Below, piece by piece: positions 24,918 through 33,947 of a DNA stretch of 64,000 bases (position 1 is the stretch's first letter; the number at the start of each line of letters is the position of its first letter). Source of the stretch: JABDMH01 sp965223025 (GTDB taxonomy: Bacteria; Bacteroidota; Bacteroidia; Chitinophagales; Saprospiraceae); contig CBDCVP010000022.1 in assembly GCA_965223025.1 (NCBI GenBank), forward strand, positions 1,612,001 through 1,676,000. The letters are read 5' to 3'. The translations under genes and the position numbers were made by a program. The notes under the pieces are model-generated. The model did no database searches. It was not told where the DNA came from and worked only from the letters and a program-made list of their open reading frames with translations.

Positions 24918-25316
24918 ATGACCGCAACACTAACTGTATCCCCCACCACCCAAAAGATGGCCGACCTGGTGCAGTTGCCCTCAGCACCAGACCTAGAACA
25001 AGCTGTACTAGGAGCTATACTGGTTGATACCACCATTTGCTCCCTGGTCAAAACCATCTTTAAAGACCCGTTTGTCTTCTCAGTACCGATGCACCGCCTG
25101 ATTTTCCAGGCTTGCCTGCACCTGGATAAGATTAACCAGCCGATCGACCTACTCACCGTGCATGAAGAAATCTCTCGTCGAGGCAAATCCAGTATCTGCA
25201 CTTCTACTCAGCTCACTGATCTCACCCAAAAAGTTGCTTCTTGCGCCAATACAGACACCGTCAAGACCAAACAACGCTACCGATCAGTATCGCCATCATC
25301 GATTTTCACCATATAA
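24918..25316 (+). CDS. Orphan DnaB-helicase N-terminal domain protein
   Basis: The 132-residue product (ATG at 24918; a GTG at 24891 is also in frame) matches the DnaB N-terminal domain: LEQAVLGAILVDTT, FVFSVPMHRLIFQACLHL, PIDLLTVHEEISRRGK and LTDLTQKVASCANTDT. In full helicases (about 500 residues) this domain forms the collar that binds primase, followed by a linker and the RecA-like motor. Here homology stops right after the domain and a short unrelated tail ends the protein, with no motor in any frame downstream. It could be a decayed duplicate or a free collar-like protein that interferes with or recruits replication partners. It stands alone between the RHS operon and a convergent aldehyde dehydrogenase. 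Confidence 0.8.
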   Translation: MTATLTVSPTTQKMADLVQLPSAPDLEQAVLGAILVDTTICSLVKTIFKDPFVFSVPMHRLIFQACLHLDKINQPIDLLTVHEEISRRGKSSICTSTQLTDLTQKVASCANTDTVKTKQRYRSVSPSSIFTI

Positions 25317-25337
25317 TCACCTAATGGGACCTTAGTC

Positions 25338-26864
25338 CTAAAGATCAAAGGTGATATCCTGTGCTAGTGGCAGCGAGCTCCCATAATTGATCGTATTGGT
25401 TTGCCTACGCATGTAGGCCTTCCAAGCGTCGGAGCCACTTTCTCTGCCTCCTCCAGAATCCTTTTCTCCACCAAAGGCTCCACCAATTTCTGCCCCGCTC
25501 GTTCCGATATTGACATTGGCGATTCCGCAGTCTGATCCAGCGGCGGATAAGAAGATCTCAGATTCTCTCAGATCATCGGTAATGAGCGCAGAGGACAGTC
25601 CTTGCGGCACATCATTTTGCCATGCTATCGCTTCTGCCAAAGAGCTGCATTTGATGAGATATAGAATGGGGACAAATGTCTCCTTCTGAACCACGGGAAA
25701 ATGATGTTCAACTTCAGCGACGCATGGCTGGACGTAGCAGCCACTTTCATATCCTTCACCTTGCAAAGTGCCACCAGCGACCAGTAAGCGACCTCCAAGT
25801 TGCACGATCTGATCTACGGTGTCCAGAAATTGATTTACGGCATCACTGTCGATAAGAGGTCCCATATGGACAGACGCCTCAAAAGGATGACCGACCTGAA
25901 TCTGACCATAGGCTTTTTGCAATCGATTTTTTATGTCATCGTAGACATCCTTGTGCACAATCAAGCGCCGTGTCGTTGTGCACCTTTGTCCAGCCGTCCC
26001 TATGGCACCAAATACTGCTGCCCTGATGGCCAAATCAAGATTTGCCTGTTTAGAGACAATGATGGCATTGTTACCCCCCAATTCGAGTATCGATTTTCCC
26101 AGCCTTGCTGCTACCACCTGACCCACCGATCTACCCATTCTTGTACTGCCCGTTGCAGATATGAGCGCAATCCGGCGATCAGCAGACAGCATTTGGCCCA
26201 ACTCATGACCTCCTGAGAGGACAGATGAGACACCATCTGGCACTTGGTGGTCCTGCATCACCTGTCCCAAAAGCTGCTGACAGGCTATCGCACATAAAGG
26301 TGTCTTTTCAGAAGGCTTCCAAAGACAAACATTGCCGCAAACCAAGGCGATCATGGCATTCCAAGACCATACCGCTACGGGAAAGTTGAAAGCGCTGATG
26401 ATGCCTACCAAGCCTAAAGGGTGCCATTGCTCGTACATGCGGTGCTCGGGACGCTCAGAGTGCATGGTCAAACCATAGAGCTGCCTCGACAAACCCACAG
26501 AAAAATCACAGATATCGATCATTTCCTGAACTTCTCCCAAGCCCTCTTGCAGGCTCTTTCCCATCTCATACGACACCAATCTCCCCAAATGCTGCTGTTG
26601 CAGCCGCAGCAATCGGCCGTAATCATGAATCACCTTACCCCGTCTAGGAGCTGGCCATTTGCGCCATTCGATGAAGGCAGACTGCGATTTTCTCACAATT
26701 TTTTCATAATTTTCAGCAGCGGTTTTTGAAACCCGACCAATCAAAGTTCCATCCACAGGTGAATATGACGATATATGATCACTGCCTGTGTACGTGATTC
26801 GCCCAACAATGCTTCCTTGATTATGAGTTTGTATTTGTAGGGCCTGGAGGAAATCCTTTTTCAT
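25338..26864 (-). CDS. Aldehyde dehydrogenase, ALDH7 (antiquitin / piperideine-6-carboxylate dehydrogenase) type
   Basis: The 508 residues carry the NAD-binding and catalytic hallmarks: LELGGNNAIIV with the general-base region, and TAGQRCTTTRRL with the nucleophile Cys295. The C-terminal half is characteristic of ALDH7: NVNIGTSGAEIGGAFGGEKD, then GGGRESGSDAWKAYMRRQT and TNTINYGSSLPLAQ. ALDH7 enzymes oxidise alpha-aminoadipate semialdehyde (in equilibrium with piperideine-6-carboxylate) in lysine breakdown. No other lysine-catabolic gene is in view, so the substrate is inferred from family features. Length and motifs are complete. Confidence 0.88.
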   Translation of the reverse strand: MKKDFLQALQIQTHNQGSIVGRITYTGSDHISSYSPVDGTLIGRVSKTAAENYEKIVRKSQSAFIEWRKWPAPRRGKVIHDYGRLLRLQQQHLGRLVSYEMGKSLQEGLGEVQEMIDICDFSVGLSRQLYGLTMHSERPEHRMYEQWHPLGLVGIISAFNFPVAVWSWNAMIALVCGNVCLWKPSEKTPLCAIACQQLLGQVMQDHQVPDGVSSVLSGGHELGQMLSADRRIALISATGSTRMGRSVGQVVAARLGKSILELGGNNAIIVSKQANLDLAIRAAVFGAIGTAGQRCTTTRRLIVHKDVYDDIKNRLQKAYGQIQVGHPFEASVHMGPLIDSDAVNQFLDTVDQIVQLGGRLLVAGGTLQGEGYESGCYVQPCVAEVEHHFPVVQKETFVPILYLIKCSSLAEAIAWQNDVPQGLSSALITDDLRESEIFLSAAGSDCGIANVNIGTSGAEIGGAFGGEKDSGGGRESGSDAWKAYMRRQTNTINYGSSLPLAQDITFDL

Positions 26865-27056
26865 ATGCAGTCGTTCTTAAGTTGATAAAGTCTGCGGCTG
26901 TGAAGAAATAGTGATTCAACACCTGAAGATAAATGTATTGATGGCATCATAGGAAAGAAGCCCTTTTTTTGTCAAGTGGATGTGCACCTCATCGGGGGAG
27001 GAGAGAAAGACGATTCAGGGGTTCCGATGCTTCGCAAATCTGATAAGATGGGAGTA

Positions 27057-28172
27057 ATGACTAGTAAATCGATCAGTTATATGGCGGTGGGTCTTCTGAC
27101 CTGCTTCCTGCTCTGGCAGGGTCATCGACCCATGTACGAGGAGGAAAATCTTGTTCCCAATGGTGGCTTTGAATCTTTTTCCATCTTACCGCATGGATGG
27201 TTTTACAGGGGGTCAGATTTCACCTCTCTCGTGAAGGACTGGAGCTCGGCTTCGGAAGCTTCTCCCGATGTCTATGCCCCCAACATACGTGTGCCAGATT
27301 CGTGGAAGGAAAAGGGATTCGGCAGGAAGCAACCTAGATCTGGCAACCATATGGTAGGTATTACGGCCTTCGGCTGTACCAATGGAAAGCCGCACTGTCG
27401 CGAGTATATACAAGTCAACCTGAAAGAACCTCTGGTGCCGAATCAGGCATATCATGTCGAGTTTTGGGCATCACCACTGCATACGGGAATCCATGCTAAC
27501 AACCTCGGAATTTTCTTTTCGAAGGAAAAAATGCAAGAAAGAACCGACAGGGTTGTCGATAGGATGCCGCAGGTTTATACAAAGAAGATCGTTCCTGGCA
27601 ACGAGTACATCTGGCACAAGATCCAGGGTGACTTTACCGCTAAAGAGGCCTGCAAATTTCTCGTCATCGGTAATTTTTTTAGTGACAAGGAAACAGAAAG
27701 CAGTGAGTGGTCAGAAAACAATCATCATTTTGCTTACTACTATGTGGATGATGTAAAAGTACATAAGCGGCCTCCCATTTTGGAAGATGCTAAAGATGAG
27801 TTTGCTGATTGGTACCCACTGGTAGAAGATAAAGTGATTCCGCTGGACCACATCTACTTTGATACCGATAAATCCATTGTCAGGGCCCGGGGCCTAAACG
27901 AGCTGCAAAAGCTTAAGAACATCCTGGAGGAATATCCCACCATGGAGATTGAGATCGGGGGGCATACTGACCACCAGGGATCCTTTGAATACAATATGCA
28001 ACTATCGAACCGACGTGCACGCGCTGTGGTCACCTACTTGATCGATCAGGGCATTGAGTCCGAGCGCCTGTCCTATATAGGTTATGGCACCACCAGACCG
28101 ATTGCCACCAACGACAATGATGAAGGTCGGCAACAAAACCGAAGGGTGGAATTTAGGATAAGGCGTATTTAG
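27057..28172 (+). CDS. OmpA-family cell-envelope protein
   Basis: The start is taken at the ATG at 27057 (MTSKSISYMAVGLLTC), right before a hydrophobic signal or anchor; in-frame ATGs at 27048 and 26976 are alternatives, the earliest adding a hydrophilic stretch. Residues about 30-235 form a carbohydrate-binding-like beta domain beginning NLVPNGGFESF, seen in Bacteroidota OmpA proteins. Residues about 255-371 are an OmpA/MotB peptidoglycan-binding domain: LDHIYFDTDKSIV, IEIGGHTDHQGS, LSNRRARAVVTYLID, GYGTTRPIA, NRRVEFRI. It probably tethers the outer membrane to the wall. No beta-barrel is seen. Confidence 0.85.
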   Translation: MTSKSISYMAVGLLTCFLLWQGHRPMYEEENLVPNGGFESFSILPHGWFYRGSDFTSLVKDWSSASEASPDVYAPNIRVPDSWKEKGFGRKQPRSGNHMVGITAFGCTNGKPHCREYIQVNLKEPLVPNQAYHVEFWASPLHTGIHANNLGIFFSKEKMQERTDRVVDRMPQVYTKKIVPGNEYIWHKIQGDFTAKEACKFLVIGNFFSDKETESSEWSENNHHFAYYYVDDVKVHKRPPILEDAKDEFADWYPLVEDKVIPLDHIYFDTDKSIVRARGLNELQKLKNILEEYPTMEIEIGGHTDHQGSFEYNMQLSNRRARAVVTYLIDQGIESERLSYIGYGTTRPIATNDNDEGRQQNRRVEFRIRRI

Positions 28173-28227
28173 CATGGTAGATTTCGCACCCCCTGGCTAA
28201 ACCGCCTAAGGAAATCTTCATGGTTGT

Positions 28228-28866
28228 TTGGCTTTGGTAGGCACATATACATATATTCGCTATGTGTTACCACCAAGATTAGATCCAGAAATTCTGGAAG
28301 CAGGATGTGATGAAGCGGGTAGAGGATGCCTGGCGGGGCCGGTCTTTGCGGCAGCCGTCATTCTTCCAGCTACCTTTTGGCACGAGGGTTTGGATGACTC
28401 AAAAAAGCTATCAAGAGAGCAGCGGGAGGAGCTTCGCGAGGTGGTGGAAAAGCATGCCATATCCTTTGCTGTAGCATATTGTACGCCCAGGACGATTGAT
28501 AAGATCAACATTCTCAATGCCTCCTTCGAAGCCATGCACCACGCACTTTTGAAACTTACCGTCCTGCCGGAAAAACTGCTGATCGATGGCAATCGATTTA
28601 AACCGTTCAAAAAGATTCCGTTTGAATGCATAGTCAAGGGTGATGGGAAGATAGCGTCGATCGCTGCTGCTTCAATTTTGGCAAAAACCTACCGGGATGC
28701 CTATATGGAAGGCAAGCACCGGATTTTTCCTCAGTATGCCTGGGATACCAATAAAGGTTATCCGACACAAGCCCATCGTCAAGCCATCAGAAGATATGGG
28801 CCTTGCAAGCTACATCGCAAGTCTTTTCAATTGTTGCCACTGCCAGTGCAGACAGAGTTATTCTGA
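28228..28866 (+). CDS. rnhB: Ribonuclease HII
   Basis: The enzyme removes ribonucleotides from RNA-DNA hybrids. Motifs present are AGCDEAGRGCLAGPVFAAAV with the Asp-Glu pair, LDDSKKLSREQRE, LLIDGNRF, VKGDGKIASIAAASILAKTYRD and KGYPTQAH. There is no ATG in frame upstream of the conserved part: candidate starts are TTG at 28228 and GTG at 28264, the latter giving a length closer to the family. Its stop codon abuts the stop of the convergent MBL-fold gene (28866/28867). Confidence 0.93.
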   Translation: MALVGTYTYIRYVLPPRLDPEILEAGCDEAGRGCLAGPVFAAAVILPATFWHEGLDDSKKLSREQREELREVVEKHAISFAVAYCTPRTIDKINILNASFEAMHHALLKLTVLPEKLLIDGNRFKPFKKIPFECIVKGDGKIASIAAASILAKTYRDAYMEGKHRIFPQYAWDTNKGYPTQAHRQAIRRYGPCKLHRKSFQLLPLPVQTELF

Positions 28867-29511
28867 TCACAGCGACTGTAGAAAAGGATTCGACCTGCGT
28901 TCCCTACCTATGGTCGTCTTATCTCCATGGCCCGGGTAGACGATGGTTTCGTCTGGCAATGTCAAGAAGTGTTCTTTGATGCTTTGCAGTAAAACACTGT
29001 GATTGCCTCCAGGAAGGTCCGTGCGACCTATGCTGTTTTCGAACAAAACATCTCCTCCGATGATGTAACCACCATCCTCGTTGTAAAAGGAAATGCTTGC
29101 CGGAGAATGACCAGGCGTAAGGAGGACTTTTAGCTTCAGCGTACCCAATGTAAAGACATCACCATGATCGAGATACTCATCAGGAGGAGGGGATTCCTCC
29201 GCAGGTAGACCATACATGGCAGCTACTTGGGGATAGGTTTGTAACACGGGCAATTCTCCCTGGTGCATGTATAACTTCGTACCGTAATGCTGTATAGCAA
29301 AGTGGTTGCCAAATACGTGATCTACATGGCAGTGTGTATTGAGTACAGCTTCTATGATAAAATCATGATCTGCAATGTGTTTTTTCAAGGCATCCTTTTC
29401 ATCTGGGCTATGGCAGCCGGGGTCGATAATCGCTGCCTTTTTATCTGCATCAGATATGATGTAAGTATTCTCTTGAAAGGCATTAAAAGTCAGGAAGGTA
29501 ACCATACTCAT
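28867..29511 (-). CDS. MBL-fold hydrolase, glyoxalase II-like
   Basis: The 214-residue protein has the metallo-beta-lactamase metal motif THCHVDHVFGN, then LLTPGHSPASI and GDVLFENSIGRTDLPGGN, ending with YPGHGDKTTIGRERRSNPFL. These match the YcbL/glyoxalase-II-like hydrolases of Bacteroidota, which bind two zinc or iron ions and hydrolyse thioesters. The true substrate is not shown. The gene is convergent with rnhB and divergent from the propeller-barrel protein gene. Confidence 0.88.
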   Translation of the reverse strand: MSMVTFLTFNAFQENTYIISDADKKAAIIDPGCHSPDEKDALKKHIADHDFIIEAVLNTHCHVDHVFGNHFAIQHYGTKLYMHQGELPVLQTYPQVAAMYGLPAEESPPPDEYLDHGDVFTLGTLKLKVLLTPGHSPASISFYNEDGGYIIGGDVLFENSIGRTDLPGGNHSVLLQSIKEHFLTLPDETIVYPGHGDKTTIGRERRSNPFLQSL

Positions 29512-29593
29512 GCTTTTTGCGTTATTAGATTGGCATCTAAATTAGTAAAGTCGTATTTTGTTTTTTCTGTGCCCAAGGATACCATGCCTATCT

Positions 29594-32500
29594 ATGATTA
29601 GAAAAGTTGCCTGTTTTCTTCTTTTACTTGTCAACTATACTGTGGCCATAAGCCAAGTGGAGCAAGTGGAATTTGGCAAAAACAGGATTCAATATCACGA
29701 CGATTTTGATCAATGGCTTTTTTACGAAAGCGAAAACTTTATCACCTACTGGTACGGGAAAGCTCGAAATCACGGTATATCAACGGTAAAGTATGCAGAG
29801 CAAGACCATGATGAGATCTTAGATATCATTGAGCACCGCATCAATGATAAAATCCAGATCCTCGTGTATTCCGATGTAGCCGATCTCAAACAGAGCAATA
29901 TTGGTCACGAAGAGACCTTTCATACTGAAGCTGGACGTACCAAGATTGAGGGAAGCAAGATCTTCGTACACTTCGATGGAAATCATAGCAACTTGAGAAA
30001 GGAGATCAGAAGAGGCGTGGCAAAGATTTTTCTCAACAATATGTTTTTTGGCTCCAATCTTCAGGAGGTTGTGCAGAACTCAGTCTCAGCGGCCATTCCC
30101 GAGTGGTTTCAAAGTGGTCTATCGGATTATGTGGGTTCCTATTGGGATCACGAGAGCGATGACCAACTGCGCAATATATTCTTGCACGAAAGAAGGACTG
30201 ATTTTAAGCGACTGAGCAGTTTCTACCCCAGCATAATCGGTCATTCTTTATGGTATTACATAGGTATCACCTACGGTAAATCAGAGATTTCTAATCTACT
30301 GTACCTGACCCGCATCAACCGGAGTGTGGAGGATGCTTTTTTATACGTATTTGGCATTCCCTTTGAGGAGATCGTCGCCCAATGGGAGCTTTACTTTGAA
30401 AAGAGATATCAGGCAGAGCAAGCTCTTTTTCAATCGGTTGAGCAGGGCAATCAGATCAAGTACAAGCGAAAAAAGAGGGTCCCGGTAAGTCACTTGAGAT
30501 ACAGTCCAGATGGCTCCCAACTCATCATCATCGATAATAATATTAGTAAGACACGGATCTTACTTTGCGACCTGCAGTCAGGGCAGGTCAAGAAGATCTT
30601 CAAGCATGGTTATCGCAACAATCTGCAAGCTACCGACTACAACTACCCCTTGGTGACCTGGCTGCCTGATGGCTCGGGACTCTTCATCTTGTACGAGTTT
30701 AGAGACCGGATCACACTCAAGCTTTTAAACTTTAGAGACGGCAGCTCTACCTCACAAGTGTTGCCAGAGCGCTATCAACGCATCTATGCCATGGATTGTC
30801 TGAGTGAAAGTGAATTGATTTTTTCGGCCCTATCTGAAGGAATGGTGGACATCTACTACTATACACCCAATACTCGGCAATCCAACCAGCTCACCCATGA
30901 TATTTACGATGAACTAGACATAAGAATTGGCGAGATTGATGGGGTTAATGGGATCTTGTTTAGTTCCAATAGACCCGATGCTCAGCAGAGCAGTACCAGT
31001 GTGGATACCGTATTGCCATTCGTAAATTTCAACCTATTTCATCTGGCATTCGAGGAAACCCAACCGGTACTTTATCAAATCACAAGGGAGCAAGGAGCAA
31101 ACTTGAGAAAGCCTATTCCCGTGGGTGATGAAGTGGTCTTTCTCAGTGAATCCAATGGCATCATCAACCGTAAGAAGTTGCGTGCTAGTCGCACAAAAGA
31201 ACCACGCATTAGGGTGCTTTTTAAAGATGAATCTAGCAAGGTGATGTTGCCTCAGATGATCGATTCCTTAGTGGATTCACTGATAGTGGAGTCAGTAGAT
31301 ACTTTTCAGACAGTCTATCAATCCGAATCTAGCTATCAGACCAATTATCTGCATAATATTCGGGTTTATGACGTAAATGCTGCACGAGAGAAAGCAGCTG
31401 AGTCTTTCTTTAAAGTGGACGATTTCCACCTGTACGAGAAGCCGATTGCTGCCAGTGTCAGCCAGGTGAACCGCAGCTTGCATCACCAGATCGTGGACCA
31501 ACAACAGGACATCCCGGAACAGGTGGTGCCAACCCTACCTTCTCCGGAGCCCGCCGCCAATGAAATCATTCGCTCCAGGACATCTTCTGATGATGGTAAG
31601 AAGTATCTGTTTCAGTCGGAGTTTGGGGATATGGAGTATGACGAAGCTGAAGAGATTTTGCAAGATGCGACCAGCTCATTGATAGTGCCGAGTACCCAAG
31701 TAGAGGCTCAGCGAGGCTCGAGTGTGGACAGCCTGGCTATCAACCGACTACGGATCGTGCCTTATCAACTAAAATTTAAGCTGCATTCGCTAAGTGCCAA
31801 TATGGATAATGATCCACTATTTGGTGGGCTGGATAGCTACACTGCTTTCAAGCGAGAGTATGAGCCGCCTCCCATCGGAGTGCTGATCAAAGCATCGTTC
31901 AAAGATCTCTTCGAAGATTATGTCTTTGAGGGAGGCGTGCGCGTACCCACAGGATTCAATGGTGCAGAGTTTTTTCTGGTCCATGACGATAGAAAGAATC
32001 GAATAGATAAACGGTATGCTGTGTACCGCCGCACATTAAGTGAAAATCAGGTACTGCAATCTGGTGATCCGGCTCGAACCCGCACCAAAATATTGTTAGG
32101 GCAATTCGGAGTGAGGTATCCCCTAGATGTATATAACAGCGTCAGGGCAACCGCTACTCTTCGACAGGACAAAACTACCTTCCTGGCGTCAGATCGCAAT
32201 ACATTAAACAGTCCGGACCTGGAAGCTCAGCGGCTAGGTATTAAATTGGAGTATGTTTTTGACAACTCACTAAACATAGATCTGAACATCCGGTCAGGTA
32301 CGCGCTTTAAGGTCTTTACAGAGGCGGTTAAGAAATTCTCATTTTCGATCGATCCGCTATCCTTGCAGTTGTCTAAGGGTTTTATGACCGTGGTTGGTAC
32401 CGATGCCCGGCAATATCTAAATTTCTTTAAGCATTCTGTGTTGGCGGGAAGATTTGCGGCCGCCACTTCGTTTGGCTCAGAGAAAATCCTCTATTTCCTG

Positions 32501-32989
32501 GGCGGCATCGACAATTGGCTGATTCCCAAATTTAATGACCAGATCCCACAACCTACCGGGGGCAATTTTGCCTTCCAAACCATCAGCCCTAATCTCAGGG
32601 GGTTTGACTACAACATCAGAAATGGATCTACTTTTGCGCTCATCAATACCGAGTTGAGGATTCCGATTTTCAAGTATTTCAGTCGCAGGCCTATTAAGAT
32701 ATCTTTTATAAGACACTTGCAATTGGTGGGTTTTGCCGATGCTGGAGCTGCATGGGAAGGCATTTCTCCATTTGATGAGGAGAATCCCATTAATATAGTC
32801 AACCTCGAAAATCCTCCCACGGTCAGATTGAAAGTCAACTATTATCGTGATCCGGTCGTACTGGGGTATGGCTTTGGCATCCGGACACTCTTATTTGGCT
32901 ATTTTCTTAGATTGGATTATGCTTGGGGCGTAGAAACACGAATCACCCAAAAGCCCAAGTTACATTTTGCCATGGGTCTCGATTTTTAG
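29594..32989 (+). CDS. Large outer-membrane protein: peptidase-MA-like domain, TolB-like propeller, beta-barrel
   Basis: The ATG at 29594 gives a good signal peptide (MIRKVACFLLLLVNYTV, cleavage near ISQ) and 1131 residues. Residues about 20-280 resemble a gluzincin-type domain (IPEWFQSGLSDYVG) but without an HExxH motif. Residues about 300-520 have PD40/TolB-like propeller strands (HLRYSPDGSQLIIIDN, LPDGSGLFILYEF, GILFSSNRPDAQ). A variable linker follows. The last 350 residues form a beta-barrel ending in an aromatic residue, with RGFDYNIRNGSTFALINTELRIP and YGFGIRTLLFGYFLRLDYAWG, as in Omp85-type barrels. The architecture is conserved in Bacteroidota; function is unknown. Confidence 0.75.
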   Translation: MIRKVACFLLLLVNYTVAISQVEQVEFGKNRIQYHDDFDQWLFYESENFITYWYGKARNHGISTVKYAEQDHDEILDIIEHRINDKIQILVYSDVADLKQSNIGHEETFHTEAGRTKIEGSKIFVHFDGNHSNLRKEIRRGVAKIFLNNMFFGSNLQEVVQNSVSAAIPEWFQSGLSDYVGSYWDHESDDQLRNIFLHERRTDFKRLSSFYPSIIGHSLWYYIGITYGKSEISNLLYLTRINRSVEDAFLYVFGIPFEEIVAQWELYFEKRYQAEQALFQSVEQGNQIKYKRKKRVPVSHLRYSPDGSQLIIIDNNISKTRILLCDLQSGQVKKIFKHGYRNNLQATDYNYPLVTWLPDGSGLFILYEFRDRITLKLLNFRDGSSTSQVLPERYQRIYAMDCLSESELIFSALSEGMVDIYYYTPNTRQSNQLTHDIYDELDIRIGEIDGVNGILFSSNRPDAQQSSTSVDTVLPFVNFNLFHLAFEETQPVLYQITREQGANLRKPIPVGDEVVFLSESNGIINRKKLRASRTKEPRIRVLFKDESSKVMLPQMIDSLVDSLIVESVDTFQTVYQSESSYQTNYLHNIRVYDVNAAREKAAESFFKVDDFHLYEKPIAASVSQVNRSLHHQIVDQQQDIPEQVVPTLPSPEPAANEIIRSRTSSDDGKKYLFQSEFGDMEYDEAEEILQDATSSLIVPSTQVEAQRGSSVDSLAINRLRIVPYQLKFKLHSLSANMDNDPLFGGLDSYTAFKREYEPPPIGVLIKASFKDLFEDYVFEGGVRVPTGFNGAEFFLVHDDRKNRIDKRYAVYRRTLSENQVLQSGDPARTRTKILLGQFGVRYPLDVYNSVRATATLRQDKTTFLASDRNTLNSPDLEAQRLGIKLEYVFDNSLNIDLNIRSGTRFKVFTEAVKKFSFSIDPLSLQLSKGFMTVVGTDARQYLNFFKHSVLAGRFAAATSFGSEKILYFLGGIDNWLIPKFNDQIPQPTGGNFAFQTISPNLRGFDYNIRNGSTFALINTELRIPIFKYFSRRPIKISFIRHLQLVGFADAGAAWEGISPFDEENPINIVNLENPPTVRLKVNYYRDPVVLGYGFGIRTLLFGYFLRLDYAWGVETRITQKPKLHFAMGLDF

Positions 32990-33006
32990 GACTTCCAAAC
33001 AGTTTC

Positions 33007-33792
33007 ATGCAACTTCCGATTTACCAGATCGATGCCTTTACTTCACGTGTTTTTGGTGGTAATCCTGCTGCAGTCATTCCTTTGCAGAGTTGGCTGGACG
33101 ATCGGGTGCTCCAGCAGATCGCTGAAGAGAACAATCTCTCGGAAACAGCTTTTGTGGTGGGCGACCATGGATCCTATGACATCAGGTGGTTTACCCCAAA
33201 ATGTGAAGTAGATCTCTGCGGCCATGCTACCCTGGCTGCAGCACACTATTTATATCACCATCGTGGACTAGTGGATGCATCTATTACCTTCCGCAGCCGT
33301 GGTGGCCCTTTGGAGGTCCGCAAAGAAACCTCTGGATATGAAATGAATTTCCCACGTGATCTCCCCCTACCTACAAATGGTGAAATGATACAGACCATAG
33401 TGGATCAAGAGATGATAGAGGGGTGCTTTAAAGGAAAAGATGACTTTCTGGTCATTCTTCGCCAAGCAGATCAGGTCCGTACTTTCGTACCAAATCTAGG
33501 GCTCATTGCTAGGCTTGATGGCAGAGGACTGATAGTTTCGGCACCTGGTGACTCTTGCGATTTTGTCAGTAGATGTTTTTTTCCGGCCTATGGCATCCCT
33601 GAGGATCCAGTGACTGGTTCAGCCCATACACTATTGGCACCATATTGGAGTAAGAGAAAGGGCAAGGATCTATTGATAGCACAGCAACTTTCAACTAGAG
33701 GTGGTGAAATTCGATGCCGTCTGATCGATGATCGCGTCTTAATGACCGGTCAAGCGGTTACTTACATGACCGGTCAAATAAGCATTCCATGA
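33007..33792 (+). CDS. PhzF-family isomerase/epimerase
   Basis: The start at 33007 (MQLPIYQIDAFTS) matches the family start; the open frame upstream overlaps the preceding gene. The 261 residues show FGGNPAAVIPL, NNLSETAFVV with the catalytic Glu, FTPKCEVDLCGHATLAAAHYL and EDPVTGSAHTLLAPYWS, all standard for PhzF proteins, which isomerise or epimerise small hydrophobic acids or amino acids. No phenazine genes are near, so a housekeeping role is likely. Its TGA overlaps the ATG of the next small gene. Confidence 0.9.
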   Translation: MQLPIYQIDAFTSRVFGGNPAAVIPLQSWLDDRVLQQIAEENNLSETAFVVGDHGSYDIRWFTPKCEVDLCGHATLAAAHYLYHHRGLVDASITFRSRGGPLEVRKETSGYEMNFPRDLPLPTNGEMIQTIVDQEMIEGCFKGKDDFLVILRQADQVRTFVPNLGLIARLDGRGLIVSAPGDSCDFVSRCFFPAYGIPEDPVTGSAHTLLAPYWSKRKGKDLLIAQQLSTRGGEIRCRLIDDRVLMTGQAVTYMTGQISIP

Positions 33793-33947
33793 CATACTCA
33801 AAACATAGATACAAGAGCCGTCACGAAAAATACCTGCAGGTAAAGAGAAACACCAAAATGGTGCTGATTTTTTGCTGTATTGCCGCGGCCATACTTATCT
33901 ACAAGAATCGGAGAGGCATTTGGGACTATGTCAGATTTTATTTCTAG
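33789..33947 (+). CDS. Small membrane protein, 52 residues
   Basis: Starting in an ATGA overlap with the PhzF stop, this short frame encodes a basic N-terminus (HRYKSRHEKYLQVKRNTK), one hydrophobic helix (MVLIFCCIAAAILIY) and a basic, aromatic tail. The positive-inside pattern and translational coupling support a real single-pass membrane protein. It ends inside the 3' end of the convergent flippase gene, overlapping by 17 bp. No family is recognised. Confidence 0.6.
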   Translation: MTYSKHRYKSRHEKYLQVKRNTKMVLIFCCIAAAILIYKNRRGIWDYVRFYF

